NCBI RefSeq assembly: GCF_031143425.1
Contig: NC_090444.1
Span: 54,679,533-54,743,532, forward strand
Source: Pleurodeles waltl
Taxonomy: Eukaryota; Chordata; Amphibia; Caudata; Salamandridae
Length of the DNA: 64,000 nucleotides
Reading direction: 5' to 3'
Shown here: in pieces, positions 43,587 to 54,381 of the stretch
Numbering within the stretch: the stretch's first letter is position 1
How the letters are laid out: each line of letters starts with the position of its first letter
The notes under the pieces: generated by a model
Told to the model about the DNA's origin: nothing
Seen by the model: the letters and a program-made list of their open reading frames with translations, nothing else
The model's database searches: none
Made by a program: the position numbers and the translations under genes

Positions 43587-46574
43587 TGTAGGAAAGTACC
43601 ATCTTGCCTGGCATGTTACCCCCATATTTCACTGTATATATGTTGTTTTAGTGTATGTGTCACTGGGACCCTGCCAGCCAGGGCCCCAGTGCTCATAGGT
43701 GTGCCCTATATGTGTTCCCTGTGTGATGACTAACTCTCACTGAGGCTCTGCTAACCAGAACCTAAGGGGTTATGCTCTCTCTGCTTTCCAAATTGTCACT
43801 AACAGGCTAGTGACCAATTTCACCAATTCACATTGGTATACTGGAACATCATTATAATTCCCTAGTATATGGTACTCAGGTACCCAGGGTATTGGGGTTC
43901 CAGGAGATCCCTATGGGCTGCAGTATTTCTTTTGCCACCCATAGGGAGCTCTGACAATTCTTACACAGGCCTGCCACAGCAGCCTGAGTGAATTAACATC
44001 CATGTTATTTCACAGCCATTTACCACTGTACTTAAATAACTTATAAGTCACCTATATGTCTAACTTTCACCTGGTGAAGGTTGGGTGCAAAATTACTTAG
44101 TGTGTGGGCACCCTGGCACTACCCAAGGTGCCTCACATCGTTCAGGGCAAATTCCCCGGACTTTGTGAATGCGGGGACACAATTTCACGCGTGCCCTATA
44201 CATAGGTCACTACCTATGTATAGCGTCACAATGGTAACTCCGAACATGGCCATGTAACATGTCTAAGATCATGGAATTGTCACCCCAATGCCATTCTGGC
44301 ATTGGGGAGACAATTCCATGATCCCCCGAGTCTCTAGCACAGACCCGGGTACTGCCAAACTGCCTTTCCTGGGGTTTCACTGTAGCTGCTGCCAACCCCT
44401 CAGACAGGTTTCTGCCCTCCTGGGGTCCAGCCAGGCCTGGCCCAGGAAGGTAGAACAAAAGACTTCCTCAGAGAAAGGGTGTTACACCCTCTCCCTTTGG
44501 AAAAAGGTGTCAGGGCTGGGGAGGAGTAGCCTCCCCCAGCCTCTGGAAATGCTTTGATGGGCACAGATGGTGCCCATCTCTGCATAAGCCAGTCTACACC
44601 AGTTCAGGGATCCCCCAGCCCTGCTCTGGCGCGAAACTGGACAAAGGAAAGGGGAGTGACCACTCCCCTGACCTGCACCTCCCAGGGGAGGTGCCCAGAG
44701 CTCCTCCAGTGTGCCCCAGACCTCTGCCATGTTGGATTCAGAGGTGTGCTGGCACACTGGACTGCTCTGAGTGGCCAGGGCCAGCAGGTGTTCGTCAGAG
44801 ACTCCTTCTGATAGGCTCTTACCTGTGTTACTAGCCTATCCTCCTTCCTAGGTAGCAAAACCTCCTTTTCTGGCTATTTAAGGTCTCTGCTTTGGGGAAT
44901 TCTTCAGATACCGAATGCAAGAGCTCACCAGAGTTCCTCTGCACTTCTCTCTTCACCTTCTGCCAAAGGATTGACCGCTGACTGCTCAGGACGCCTGCAA
45001 AACCGCAACAAAGTAGCAAAGACGACTACTGAAACCTTGTATCGCTTCATCCTGCCGGCCTTCTCTGCTGTTTCCTGGTGGTGCATGCTCTGGGGGTAGC
45101 CTGCCTCCTTCTTGCACCAGGAGCTCTGAAGAAATCTCCTGTGGGTCAACGGAATCTTCCCCCTGCAACCGCAGGCAACAAACGACTGCATCACCAGTCC
45201 TCTGGGTCCCCTCTCAGCATGATGAGCGTGGTCCCTGGAACTCAGCAACTCTGTCCAAGTGACTCCCACAGTCCAGTGACTCTTCAGGCCAAGTTTGGCG
45301 GAGGTAAGTCTTTGCCTCTCCACGCTAGACTGCATTGCTGGGTACCGAGTGATTTGCAGCTGCTCCGGCTCCTGTGCACTCTTCTAGGATTTCCTTTGTG
45401 CACAGCCAAGCCTGGGTCCCCGACACTCTAACCTGCAGTGCACAACCTTCTGAATTGTCCTCCGGCGTCATGGGACTCACGTTTCTGACTTCGGGTGGAC
45501 TCCAGTTCACTCCTCTTCTAAGTGCCTGATCCGGTACTTCTGTTGGTGCTGCTTGCTTCTGTGAGGGCTCCCTGACTTGCTGGGCGCCCTCTCTGTCTCC
45601 TCATCCAAGTGGCGACATCCTGGTCCGTCCTGGGCCACAGCAGCATCCAAAAACCCTCACCACAAACCTTGCAGCTAGCAAGGCTTGTTTGTGGTCTTTC
45701 TGCGTGGGAACACCTCTGCAAGCTTCTTCATGGCGTGGGACATCCATCCTCCAAAGGGGTACTTCCTAGTCCTTTCCGTTCTTGCAGAAACCAAAGCTTC
45801 TTCTATCCGGTGTCAGCTTCTTTGCACCCTCAGCTGGCATTTCCTGGGCATCTGCCCACTCTCGACATTGTCGCGACTCTTGGACTTGGTCCTCTTGTTT
45901 CACAGGTACTCAGGTCCGGAAATCCACTGTTGTTGCTTTGCTGGTGTTGGTCTTCCTTGTAGAAACACCCTATCACGACTTCTGTACTCTCTGAGGGTTA
46001 TAGGTGCACTTTACACCTACTTTTCAGGGTCTCTGGGTGGGCTATTTTTCTAACCCTCACTGTTTTCTTACAGCCCAAACGACCCTCTACAAGATCACAT
46101 AGGTTTGGGGTCCATTTGTGGATCGCATTCCACTTTTGGAGTATATGGTTTGTGTTGCCCCTATACCTATGTGCTCATATTGCAATCTACTGTAACTTTA
46201 CATTGCTTGCATTGCATCCTTTTGCTATTACTGCATATTTTTGGTATTGTGTACATATATCTTGTGTATATTTGGCATCCTCATAGTGAGGGTACTCACT
46301 GAGATACTTTTGGCATATTGTCATAGAAATAAAGTACCTTTATTTTTAGTATATCTGTGTATTGTGTTTTCTTATGATATTGTGCATATGACACCAGTGG
46401 TATAGTAGGAGCTTTGCATGTCTCCTAGTTCAGCCTAAGCTGCTCTGCTATAGCTACCTTCTATCAGCCTAAGCTTCTAGAAACACCTCGTCTACACTAA
46501 TAAGTGATAACTGGACCTGGTACAGAGTGTAAGTACCCCTTGGTACCCACCACAAGCCAGGCCAGCCTCCTACA
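43587..46574 (+). repeat. 3' LTR of the Gmr1-like element
   Basis: 2988 bp, from TGTAGGAAAG to CAGCCTCCTACA, so its ends are the inverted repeat TGTAGG/CCTACA. It has the same AATAAA hairpin near 46327-46346 as the other copies. This is the only full-length member of this LTR family in the window. Confidence 0.9.
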
Positions 46575-46650
46575 GACACCTACTGCAAAGGGATACAGAA
46601 GTGCTGCCAGCAATCATGTGGTTATGGGTGTACAAACCCTGTGAGCAAAG
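46575..46650 (+). pseudogene. WAP exon copy 3, 3' fragment
   Basis: Reads DTYC, then QKCC, QSCGYGC and NPVS, the second half of a WAP domain with four of its cysteines plus the one in DTYC. The donor GTACAG starts at 46651 and the last phase is 1, as in copy 1. It begins immediately at the end of the LTR, so the exon was interrupted by the retrotransposon. Confidence 0.8.
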
Positions 46651-47990
46651 GTACAGTACCAATCCAAACCTGTCTATAAATAAGGGCATGGATTAAGGCA
46701 CATATTTATACTTGTTTTGCGCTGAATTTTGGTCTTTTTTTAATACTAATTTGGTGCAAAACTGACTCGACATTTATACGTTGGCGCTAGACCCATCTAG
46801 CACCAAGGTTATGGAGTTAAAGTCATTTTTTGGACCTGGAAACCTACCTTGCGTCAATGAGATGCAAGGTAGGCATTCCCACGCAAAAAAATGACTCTAT
46901 GGCCTTAGCGCCATATTTATTCCCTGTATTAAAATCATGCATGGGGGGAGGAGGGGTCAAATAATGGTGCAAAGCTTGCTTTGCACCATTATTTAATGCC
47001 TGGGTCAGGGCAGGGGTTAGGGGCCCTGGGGGCCTATTTCCATGGTAGAACACCAGGAAATAAGCCCACAGGTGCCCTCCCCAGGCTCCAGGGACACCCC
47101 CACCCACACCAAGGGGACAGCAGAGGATGAGGATCCCATCCCAGGTAAGTATAGGTAAGTACAGGTAAGTTTTCTTTTTTAAAGTGCCATTGGTGGCCCT
47201 GAAATGGGCCCCCTACATGGTATTGGGTGCCATGGCCATGACCAGGGGACCCTGGCCCACTGTGCTCGCCATTGGGGTGGTGGGCATGACTCCTGTCTTT
47301 TCTAAGACAGGAGTCATGTGGTATGGATGGTTCTGTGTCAGAAAATGATGCTAGGCTGGTTAAAACTCTAACCTGCCTAATGTCAATATTTGGTGCCAAA
47401 CCCCCTTCTCCCATACCACCACCCCAACACCATTTTTTTGATGTTAGCCTACCCTTTGCACCAGCTTGCACCATTCCATAAATATGGTGCCGTGCTGGCG
47501 CACAAGAATGGTGCAAGCCGGTGCAAAACTTTTTGATGCTAAACTGCCTTAGTGCAGTTTTGCACCATAAAGTATAAATATGCCCCTAAGTGATCAGACA
47601 CTATTATGGTTTCTTAGATAATGTAATGTGTTGATGTGCACTTGTCTGCAAGATGCAGATCATGTTAGAATCCCAATGGTCCCAAATCCGGCCATTAAAC
47701 TTACAAAGTTGTGACAAAATTACAATGTGTATTCCTAATTGTACCCCTGCTGCAAAATTTGGAAAAAACCTAGACATTATAGAGTATTTCTCATTATTAA
47801 AATGCACACTTGATCATTCCAAATGAGTTATAAGTAGATACCTGGCTTCATCAGGTGTTGGGCTGTTGTTAGATCAAAACATGTAGCTTTTTGTACCATA
47901 TTTACTGTCACTGGAAGTCTTGCTTCTGGTGTGGGACCAGTCCAATAGCTATGAAAATATCTGTATTGCAGCAAAGTGCACCATTATACA
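46651..47990 (+). repeat. Duplicated WAP-locus segment, copy 3, right part
   Basis: Matches 961-1390 of copy 1 ('CAAACCTGTCTAT', 'TTAGATAATGTAATGTGTTGATGTGCAC', 'AGTAGATACCTGGCTTCA' against 'AGTAGAAGCCCTGCTTCA'), apart from the MITE at 46697-47586. Confidence 0.8.
46697..47586. mobile_element. Harbinger-like MITE with internal hairpins
   Basis: 890 bp with TAA at 46694-46696 and 47587-47589. Ends GGCACATATTTATACTT and AAGTATAAATATGCCCC are inverted repeats with one mismatch. Internal perfect hairpins: 46843-46852/46864-46873, 46960-46974/46979-46993 (15 bp) and 47285-47299/47304-47318 (15 bp). The copy-1 partner near 1000 lacks it. No coding capacity. Confidence 0.85.
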
Positions 47991-49135
47991 TAGCAGGAGT
48001 GTAGGTGATGGGATCTCCCTCTTTAATCCCCCTGGATTATTTTGCTTTTAGACTACGACCTTTACTGTGTGTGAGTCTCACTACACAAGTTTCACTCACT
48101 GTAAATTCTGTGTAAACAGACAAAGAGTATTAACCACCAGTGTTTAAGATAAATCTGCTGCACAGCTAGGGCAAGAGACTCCGGGCTAGTCACATGTGAA
48201 AAAAGGGCACATGAATATGTGCACTTGTGTGGACTGTGTGAGTGGCATTTGAACCATGTGAAGCCCCATATCTGTGCAAAGGTAGCCTGAGGGAAGATGT
48301 GGTGACCTTCTATTGGCCAAGAGTCCTGGCTTCTAGAACGTTCCACCCCCAACTTGAAAACTCCTACACAAGGGAGAGACTGATGAACAGACATTAGACC
48401 TGGGGGTTACAACAGTAGAAGAATGTCCAGCTGGAAGAAGCCACCTGATGAAACTGCAAGGATGGTATGAAGGACTAGAGTGGTTTTCTCCAGGACCAGT
48501 GGTGCTGGCCCATTTATGACTTCTAAGGAACAATAGGAGGAATGGACCTGCTATGGGACTCGGAAGGGTTTGACTGGGAATTCTGTGGATTAGTTCTGCA
48601 GCTGGCTGATCCCTATCAGGCCAATTGCTACTGACTCCACAGACATCTAGGTGCCTTGCAAGATGGCTAAAGCAAGGTTGCCTGTAGAGTGTGGCAGATG
48701 GTATTCAATTTGTTGGTTTCTGAGGAGGCTATGCAAGATGCTCACACAAGCAGGAAAAAGCACCAGGAGTCAGGCAGTGGGCAGGTCTTATGCAGGGAGC
48801 TAGGAGATACAGTTCTTAACCAAAAGTGTCCGTTGCATGCTGGAAGGCTTGAAAAACATACTAGTGGTGATCATAGCTGGCTACCAGGAACACACAGAGC
48901 CAAAATAAATAGAAATTGACTGTATGGTTGGGACATATCTACAATTAAAGCTCAGTTTCCGGTGCACACCCAGCATGAAATGGAACATTCACACTCTACT
49001 GCAAAACCTTGAAAACCCAAGGCCCTGAAGGTCACTCCAACTTTCCTCTTCCAGTAAGTGAATGGGGAGGTAGCCTGTGTAGAGCTTCATCCACTGAGCA
49101 TAATTATGCCTCCCTCCCTATGTCTCCACCCCTAA
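47991..49135. other. Non-coding stretch, probably repeat-derived
   Basis: No gene recognised. The part from about 48060 to 48650 has the texture of an LTR or LTR-internal sequence (CACATGTG, CTGGGGGTTACAACAG), but no boundary can be set. Confidence 0.35.
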
Positions 49136-50070
49136 ATACATCATCTGCCGCATTCCCAGGGCTTCTCCCTCAGCCCTATCCTCTTCAACATCTACATGAC
49201 CTTCTTAGCCAACATTGCATGTACCCACGGACTCAACATAATCTCCTATGCTGATGGCACCCAGCACGTCCTCTCCCTCACTGACATTGCAACCTCCACA
49301 TACACCAACTTCTAAAACACCATGACCAACATTGCCACCTGGATGAAGACCAACTGCCTCAAGCTGAACTCAGACAAAACATGGATCCTCACATTCAGAA
49401 ACAAGGCATTCCCCTGGGATGACTTGTGGTGGCCCACCACCCTCGGCCCCTCTCCCACACTCTCCAACCACGCATGCAACCTCAGAATAATCCTGGTTAC
49501 CCAACTCTCCTTGAAAACATAAATCAACGCCTGCTTCCACACACTCTGAATGCTCTGCAAGATGTTCCACAGGATTCCCCTCTTCACTGAGAAAACAGTC
49601 ATCCAGGATCTCACATAAATCCGCCTTGACAGTGGTAACGCACTCCATGCCAGCTCACTACCTACCTCCAGACCATCCAAAGCACTGCAGCAAGTTCTCA
49701 AACTCATCAGAAGAATCATCATCCCTCCACACCTCAGGGCCCTCAATTGGCTCCCCGAACAGCACCGATGTCTCTTCAAGCTCCTCACCCACGCCTACGA
49801 GGCCCTCTACAACGCCAGACCCACCTATCTCAAAAACCGCCTCACCTTTCACCAACCTAATAGAGCATTCAATCATCAACCCGTGCCCAGGCCCATGTCC
49901 CCAAATCCACCGTGAACTACCCTGAAAGGTGATGTTTTTTCCTCGCCTCTAGTCTGGAACAACCTCCCTCTTCACCTATGCACATCCCCCTTACTGGAGA
50001 ACTTCAGAAAGCAGCTCAAGACCTGGATTTTTGACTGCCATGTCCCACTGGGCCTGACCCACAGTACCAC
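49136..50070 (+). pseudogene. LINE reverse-transcriptase 3' half (CR1/L2-like)
   Basis: Frames with breaks give SPLSPILFNIYM-like sequence (LPQPYPLQHLH in another frame), then IISYADGTQ where the catalytic loop is usually F/YADDT. Next come WMKTNCLKLNSDKT, the WWPTTLGPSPTLSNHA stretch and, near 50000, a LENFRKQLKTWIFDCH-like end. These are typical of the CR1/L2 family of LINEs. The catalytic aspartate pair is lost. The fragment at 5400-6240 covers the N-terminal half of the same kind of protein. Confidence 0.7.
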
Positions 50071-50668
50071 CACAGTGCCTGGAGACCCCCCCTGGGTGAC
50101 AAGCCTGCGCTCAAAAAGAACCACCTTATTGATTGATGCCCCAGGGACAACCGTCTCCAACTTAGATCCATATATCAACAAACCATCTGGGGACCCTTAT
50201 CCAGAGGCAAAACCACTGGGGAGGGCACATTGTCCGCCCCCATGCCTATCTGGGGAGGTTGGGTGCACTAGCTTTTTTATGTATGCCAGTAGCCAGTGAA
50301 GTCAGGGGACTTATTGCTTCTGTCTGTGGGCTAGAGCCAAGGAACAGTTGTGGCTCCCACTACAGGAAAGGTGCTCCTAACTGCCCCAATTGGAAAAAGA
50401 GGTTGTGGGTGTCAAAACCCTACTGAACAAGTCCATAATAATAGAAGAAATACAAGTAACGTGGAAGCCACTTATTACATATTCATCACCTGGTGGCAGA
50501 AGTGCCACAAAAGCATTAGTGATGACACTTTCAATGGAAATCTTGCTTCCTTGTAGACATCCGCAGAAAGCAGAAACACCACCAACATTTTGGAAATGTG
50601 TTGTGGGTGGGGAGCTGCATGGATTGCAGCATCCTTCCAGAAGAGGCCCCAACAAAAGTCACCTTAAC
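50071..50668. other. Non-coding stretch
   Basis: Continues after the LINE end. No gene recognised. Confidence 0.4.
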
Positions 50669-50674
50669 TCTCCC

Positions 50675-53316
50675 TGTAAGGAAATGCCTCCTTAGCATGG
50701 TTACTCCCTGACTTTTTGCCTTTGCTGATGCTAAGTTTCGATTTGAAAGTGTGCTGAGGCCTGCTAACCAGGCCCCAGCACCAGTGTTCTTTCCCTAACC
50801 TGTACTTTTGTTTCCACAATTGGCACCCCCTGGCATCCAGGTAAGTCCCTTCTAACTGGTACCCCTGGTACCAAGGGCCCTGATGCCAGGGAAGGTCTCT
50901 AAGTGATGCAGCATGTCTTATGCCACCCTGGGGACCCCTCACTCAGCACAGACACACTGCTTGCCAGCTTGTGTGTGCTGGTAAGGACAAACGAGTAAGT
51001 CGACATGGCACTCCCCTCAGGGTGCCATGCCAGCCTCACACTGCCTATGTAGTATAGATACGTCACCCCTCTAGCAGGCCTTATAGCCCTAAGGCAGGGT
51101 GCACTATACCATAGGTGAGGGCACCAGTGCATGATCACTGTGCCCCTACAGTGTCTAAGCAAAACCTTAGACATTGTAAGTGCAGGGTAGCCATAAGAGT
51201 ATATGGTCTGGGAGTCTGTCATGCACGAACTCCACAGCACCATAATGGCTACACTGAAAACTGTGGAGTTTGGTATCAAACTTCTCAGCACAATAAATGC
51301 ACACTGATGCCAGTGTACATTTTATTGTAACATACACCCCAGAGGGCACCTTAGAGGTGCCCCCTGAAACCAAAACCGACTATCCGTGTAGGCTGACTAG
51401 TTCTAGCAGCCTGCCACACACCAGACATGTTGCTGGCCACATGGGGAGAGTGCCGTTGTCACTCTGTGGCTAGGAACAAAGCCTGTACTGGGTGGAGATG
51501 CTTCTCACCTCCCCCTGCAGGAACTGTAACACCTGGCGGTGAGCCTCAAAGGCTCACCCCCTTTGTTGCAGCACCACAGGGCACTCCAGCTAGTGGAGTT
51601 GCCCGCCCCCTCCGGCCACGGCCCCACTTTTGGTGGCAAGGCCGGAGGAGATAACGAGAAAAACAAAGAGGAGTCACTGGCCAGTCAGGAGAGCCCCTAA
51701 GGTGTCCTGAGCTGAGGTGACTCTGACTTTTAGAAATCCTCCATCTTGCAGATGGAGGATTCCCCCAATAGGATTAGGGATGTGCCCCCCTGCCTCCGGG
51801 AGGAGGCACAAAGAGGGTGTACCCACCCTCAGGGCTAGCAGCCATTGGCTACTAACCCCCCAGACCTAAACACGCCCTTAAATTTAGTATTTAAGGGCTC
51901 CCCAGAACCTAGGAACTCAGATTCCTGCAACCTAAGAAGAAGAGGACTGCTAAGCTGAAAAACCCTGCAGAGAAGACGGAGACACCAACTGCTTTGGCCC
52001 CAGCTCTACCGGCCTGTCTCCCTACTTCTAAAGACACTGCTCCAGCGACGCTCTCCCCAGGGACCAGCGACCTCTGAATCCTTAGAGGACTGCCCTGCAT
52101 CTAGAAGGACCAAGAACTCCCGAGGACAGCGGCTCTGTTCACCCAAGACTGTAACTTTGTAACGAAGGAGCAACTTTAAAACAACTTCCGTTTCCCGCCG
52201 GAAGCGTGAGACTTGCCACTCTGCACCCGACGTCCCGGCTCAACTTGTGGAGAACAAATACTTCAGGGAGGACTCCCCGGCGACTGTGAGACCGTGAGTA
52301 GCCAGAGTTGCCCCCCCTGAGCCCCCACAGCGACGCCTGCAGAGGGAATCCCGAGGCTCCCCCTGACCGCGACTGCCTGCTTCTCAGATCCCGACGCCTG
52401 GTAAAGACTCTGCACCCGCAGCCCCCAGGACCTGAAGGATCCGAACTCCAGTGCAGGAGTGACCCCCAGGAGGCCCTCTCCCTTGCCCAGGTGGTGGCTA
52501 CCCCGAGGAGCCCCCCCCTTGCCTGCCTGCATCGCTGAAGAGACCCCTTGGTCTCCCATTGAAACCTATTGAAACCCGACGCGTGTTTGCACACTGCACC
52601 CGGCCGCCCCGTGCTGCTGAGGGTGCACTTTCCGTCCCCCCCGTTGCCCTACAAAACCCTCCTGGTCTGCCCTCCGAAGACACGGGTACTTACCTGCTGG
52701 CAGACTGGAAACGGGGCACCCCCTTCTCCATTGAAGCCTATGCATTTTGGGCACCACTTTGACCTCTGCACCTGACCGGCCCTGAGCTGCTGGTGTGGTA
52801 ACTTTGGGGTTGCTCTGAACCCCCAACGGTGGGCTACCTTGGACCCAAACTTGAACCCCGTAGGTGGTTTACTTAACTGCAAAAACTAACAAACTCTTAC
52901 TACCCCAGGAACTGTTGAAAATTGCAGTGTCTAGTTTTAAAATAGCTATATGTGATTTATGTGAAAACTGTATATGCTATTTTGATAATTCAAAGTTCCT
53001 AAAGTACCTTCCTGCAATACTTTTCATTTAAAGTATTACGTGTAAAATGTGAACCTGTGGTTCTTAAAATAAACTAAGAAAATATATTTTTCTATACAGA
53101 AACCTATTGGCCTGGAATTGTCTTTGAGTGTGTGTTCCTCATTTATTGCTGGTGTATGTACAACAAATGCTTAACACTACTCCTTTGATAAGCCTACTGC
53201 TCGACCACACTATCACAAAATAGAGCATTAGTATTATCTCTTTTTGCCACTATCTTACCTCTAAGGGGAACCCTATTCCTTACTTTGAAATAGTGCATAC
53301 AGAGCCAACTTCCTAC
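50675..53316 (+). mobile_element. Solo LTR, TGTAAGGAAATG family
   Basis: 2642 bp from TGTAAGGAAATGCC to ACTTCCTAC, flanked by the 6-bp direct repeat TCTCCC (50669-50674 and 53317-53322). There is no internal retrotransposon coding sequence, so it is a solo LTR left by recombination. An AATAAA near 53070 puts the sense on the + strand. A small hairpin lies near 51738-51763 (AATCCTCCATCTTGCAGATGGAGGATT region). Open frames inside it are not conserved coding. Confidence 0.85.
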
Positions 53317-53322
53317 TCTCCC

Positions 53323-54381
53323 ATATAGTTTTAATTATGCCACTGGTAATAGGTTTTGCTACTTTTCAAAGCTTTCGAGCAGCTTTGGCCCATAGGCTCT
53401 AGAATGTGAAGACCTCTATTGACGGGTCCCATAGTTGAAGAACCACTTTAGTAAAAGTAAAGCAAACTCCATGACATATTTTTTTTTTTATGTAATGTTC
53501 TGTTGACAATATTAATAATTAACAATGCGCAGTTGTATATTGCTATGAAAAGTACTTAATATTGGCACTGTTCCAAATTGATTTCAACGGTGTTGTAGTG
53601 GTGAAGTATAACATGTTAACATGTTTTCTGCATTTGCTAGTATGATGATAATAAGACAGAGCCGAAAGGCATGTCTTCTTGATACTGATAGTCAGAGAAA
53701 GCTAATAGGTCTGCCTTACTGAAACTGACACCCTCTTGTATGACATTTTTTGTAGTATAGGCAAAGAAAATTATAATTATATATTTTAGGGCTTGCTAGG
53801 CCTGTACTGTATTATGAGGGTAAGGCTAAAGGTATTTCCATCTACCTTACTGCAGTTTTTTCTGTAATTCATTATCCTAGGTATAACCTCCACCATCAGT
53901 GATGGAATAAGTGTGGTCATAGCATCATAGCAGTGTACATTTTACTTAGGACAGCTATGTATAACTGGTGAATTTCAGTGTTTTTTCAGTTTTTAAGTTG
54001 TTTGTTTTTTCTATTTAGAAGACCTGTGAATAAGACCACTTTAACCTAGGTTGCTTACAGTGAATTCCACGATGTTTTAATGAAAGTTAAAATAATACCA
54101 CCTTACTTACATATAACTTCACTTTAAAATCAGTTTCTTTTCAGTGAATTTCTGCTTTTTTAAAGTAGTCACCCCCTTGCGCAGCCTTAAGCTGTACCCA
54201 GAAGGAGATAGACTGTAGGGTCTGGCAGAGCACCACCACACGTTGGTGCAAAACTCCCCACACATGTGACTTGCGATCATATATGCCATGGGTTGGCTGC
54301 AGGGGCTGGCTTGTGGTTGTGCCGTGTGCCAATCCCCCATGGGTGGGAAAATCCCTGTCACACATAACCTTTCCACATGTG
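53323..54381. other. AT-rich non-coding stretch
   Basis: No gene or element recognised between the two solo LTRs. Confidence 0.45.

Larger units (their letters stand above)
34717..46574 (+). mobile_element. Gmr1-type Ty3/gypsy LTR retrotransposon, decayed
   Basis: An 11.9-kb element in the order LTR, gag, protease, integrase, reverse transcriptase-RNase H, LTR. Integrase before reverse transcriptase is the order of Ty1/copia elements. Among Ty3/gypsy-like elements it is known from the Gmr1 group of deuterostomes. The reverse transcriptase and integrase sequences are of gypsy type, so this is a Gmr1-like element. The LTRs differ by about 6% in a sampled 190-base stretch, so it is older than the provirus. 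The left LTR lacks its first 330 or so bases. Stops in gag, frameshifts, a 0.9-kb insertion in protease and a lost integrase glutamate make it inactive. Confidence 0.9.

Noticed and set aside
52139..52882. Several frames of 60-151 codons in the solo LTR at 50675-53316
   Set aside because: Overlapping frames on both strands in GC-rich LTR sequence, no domain, no start context.
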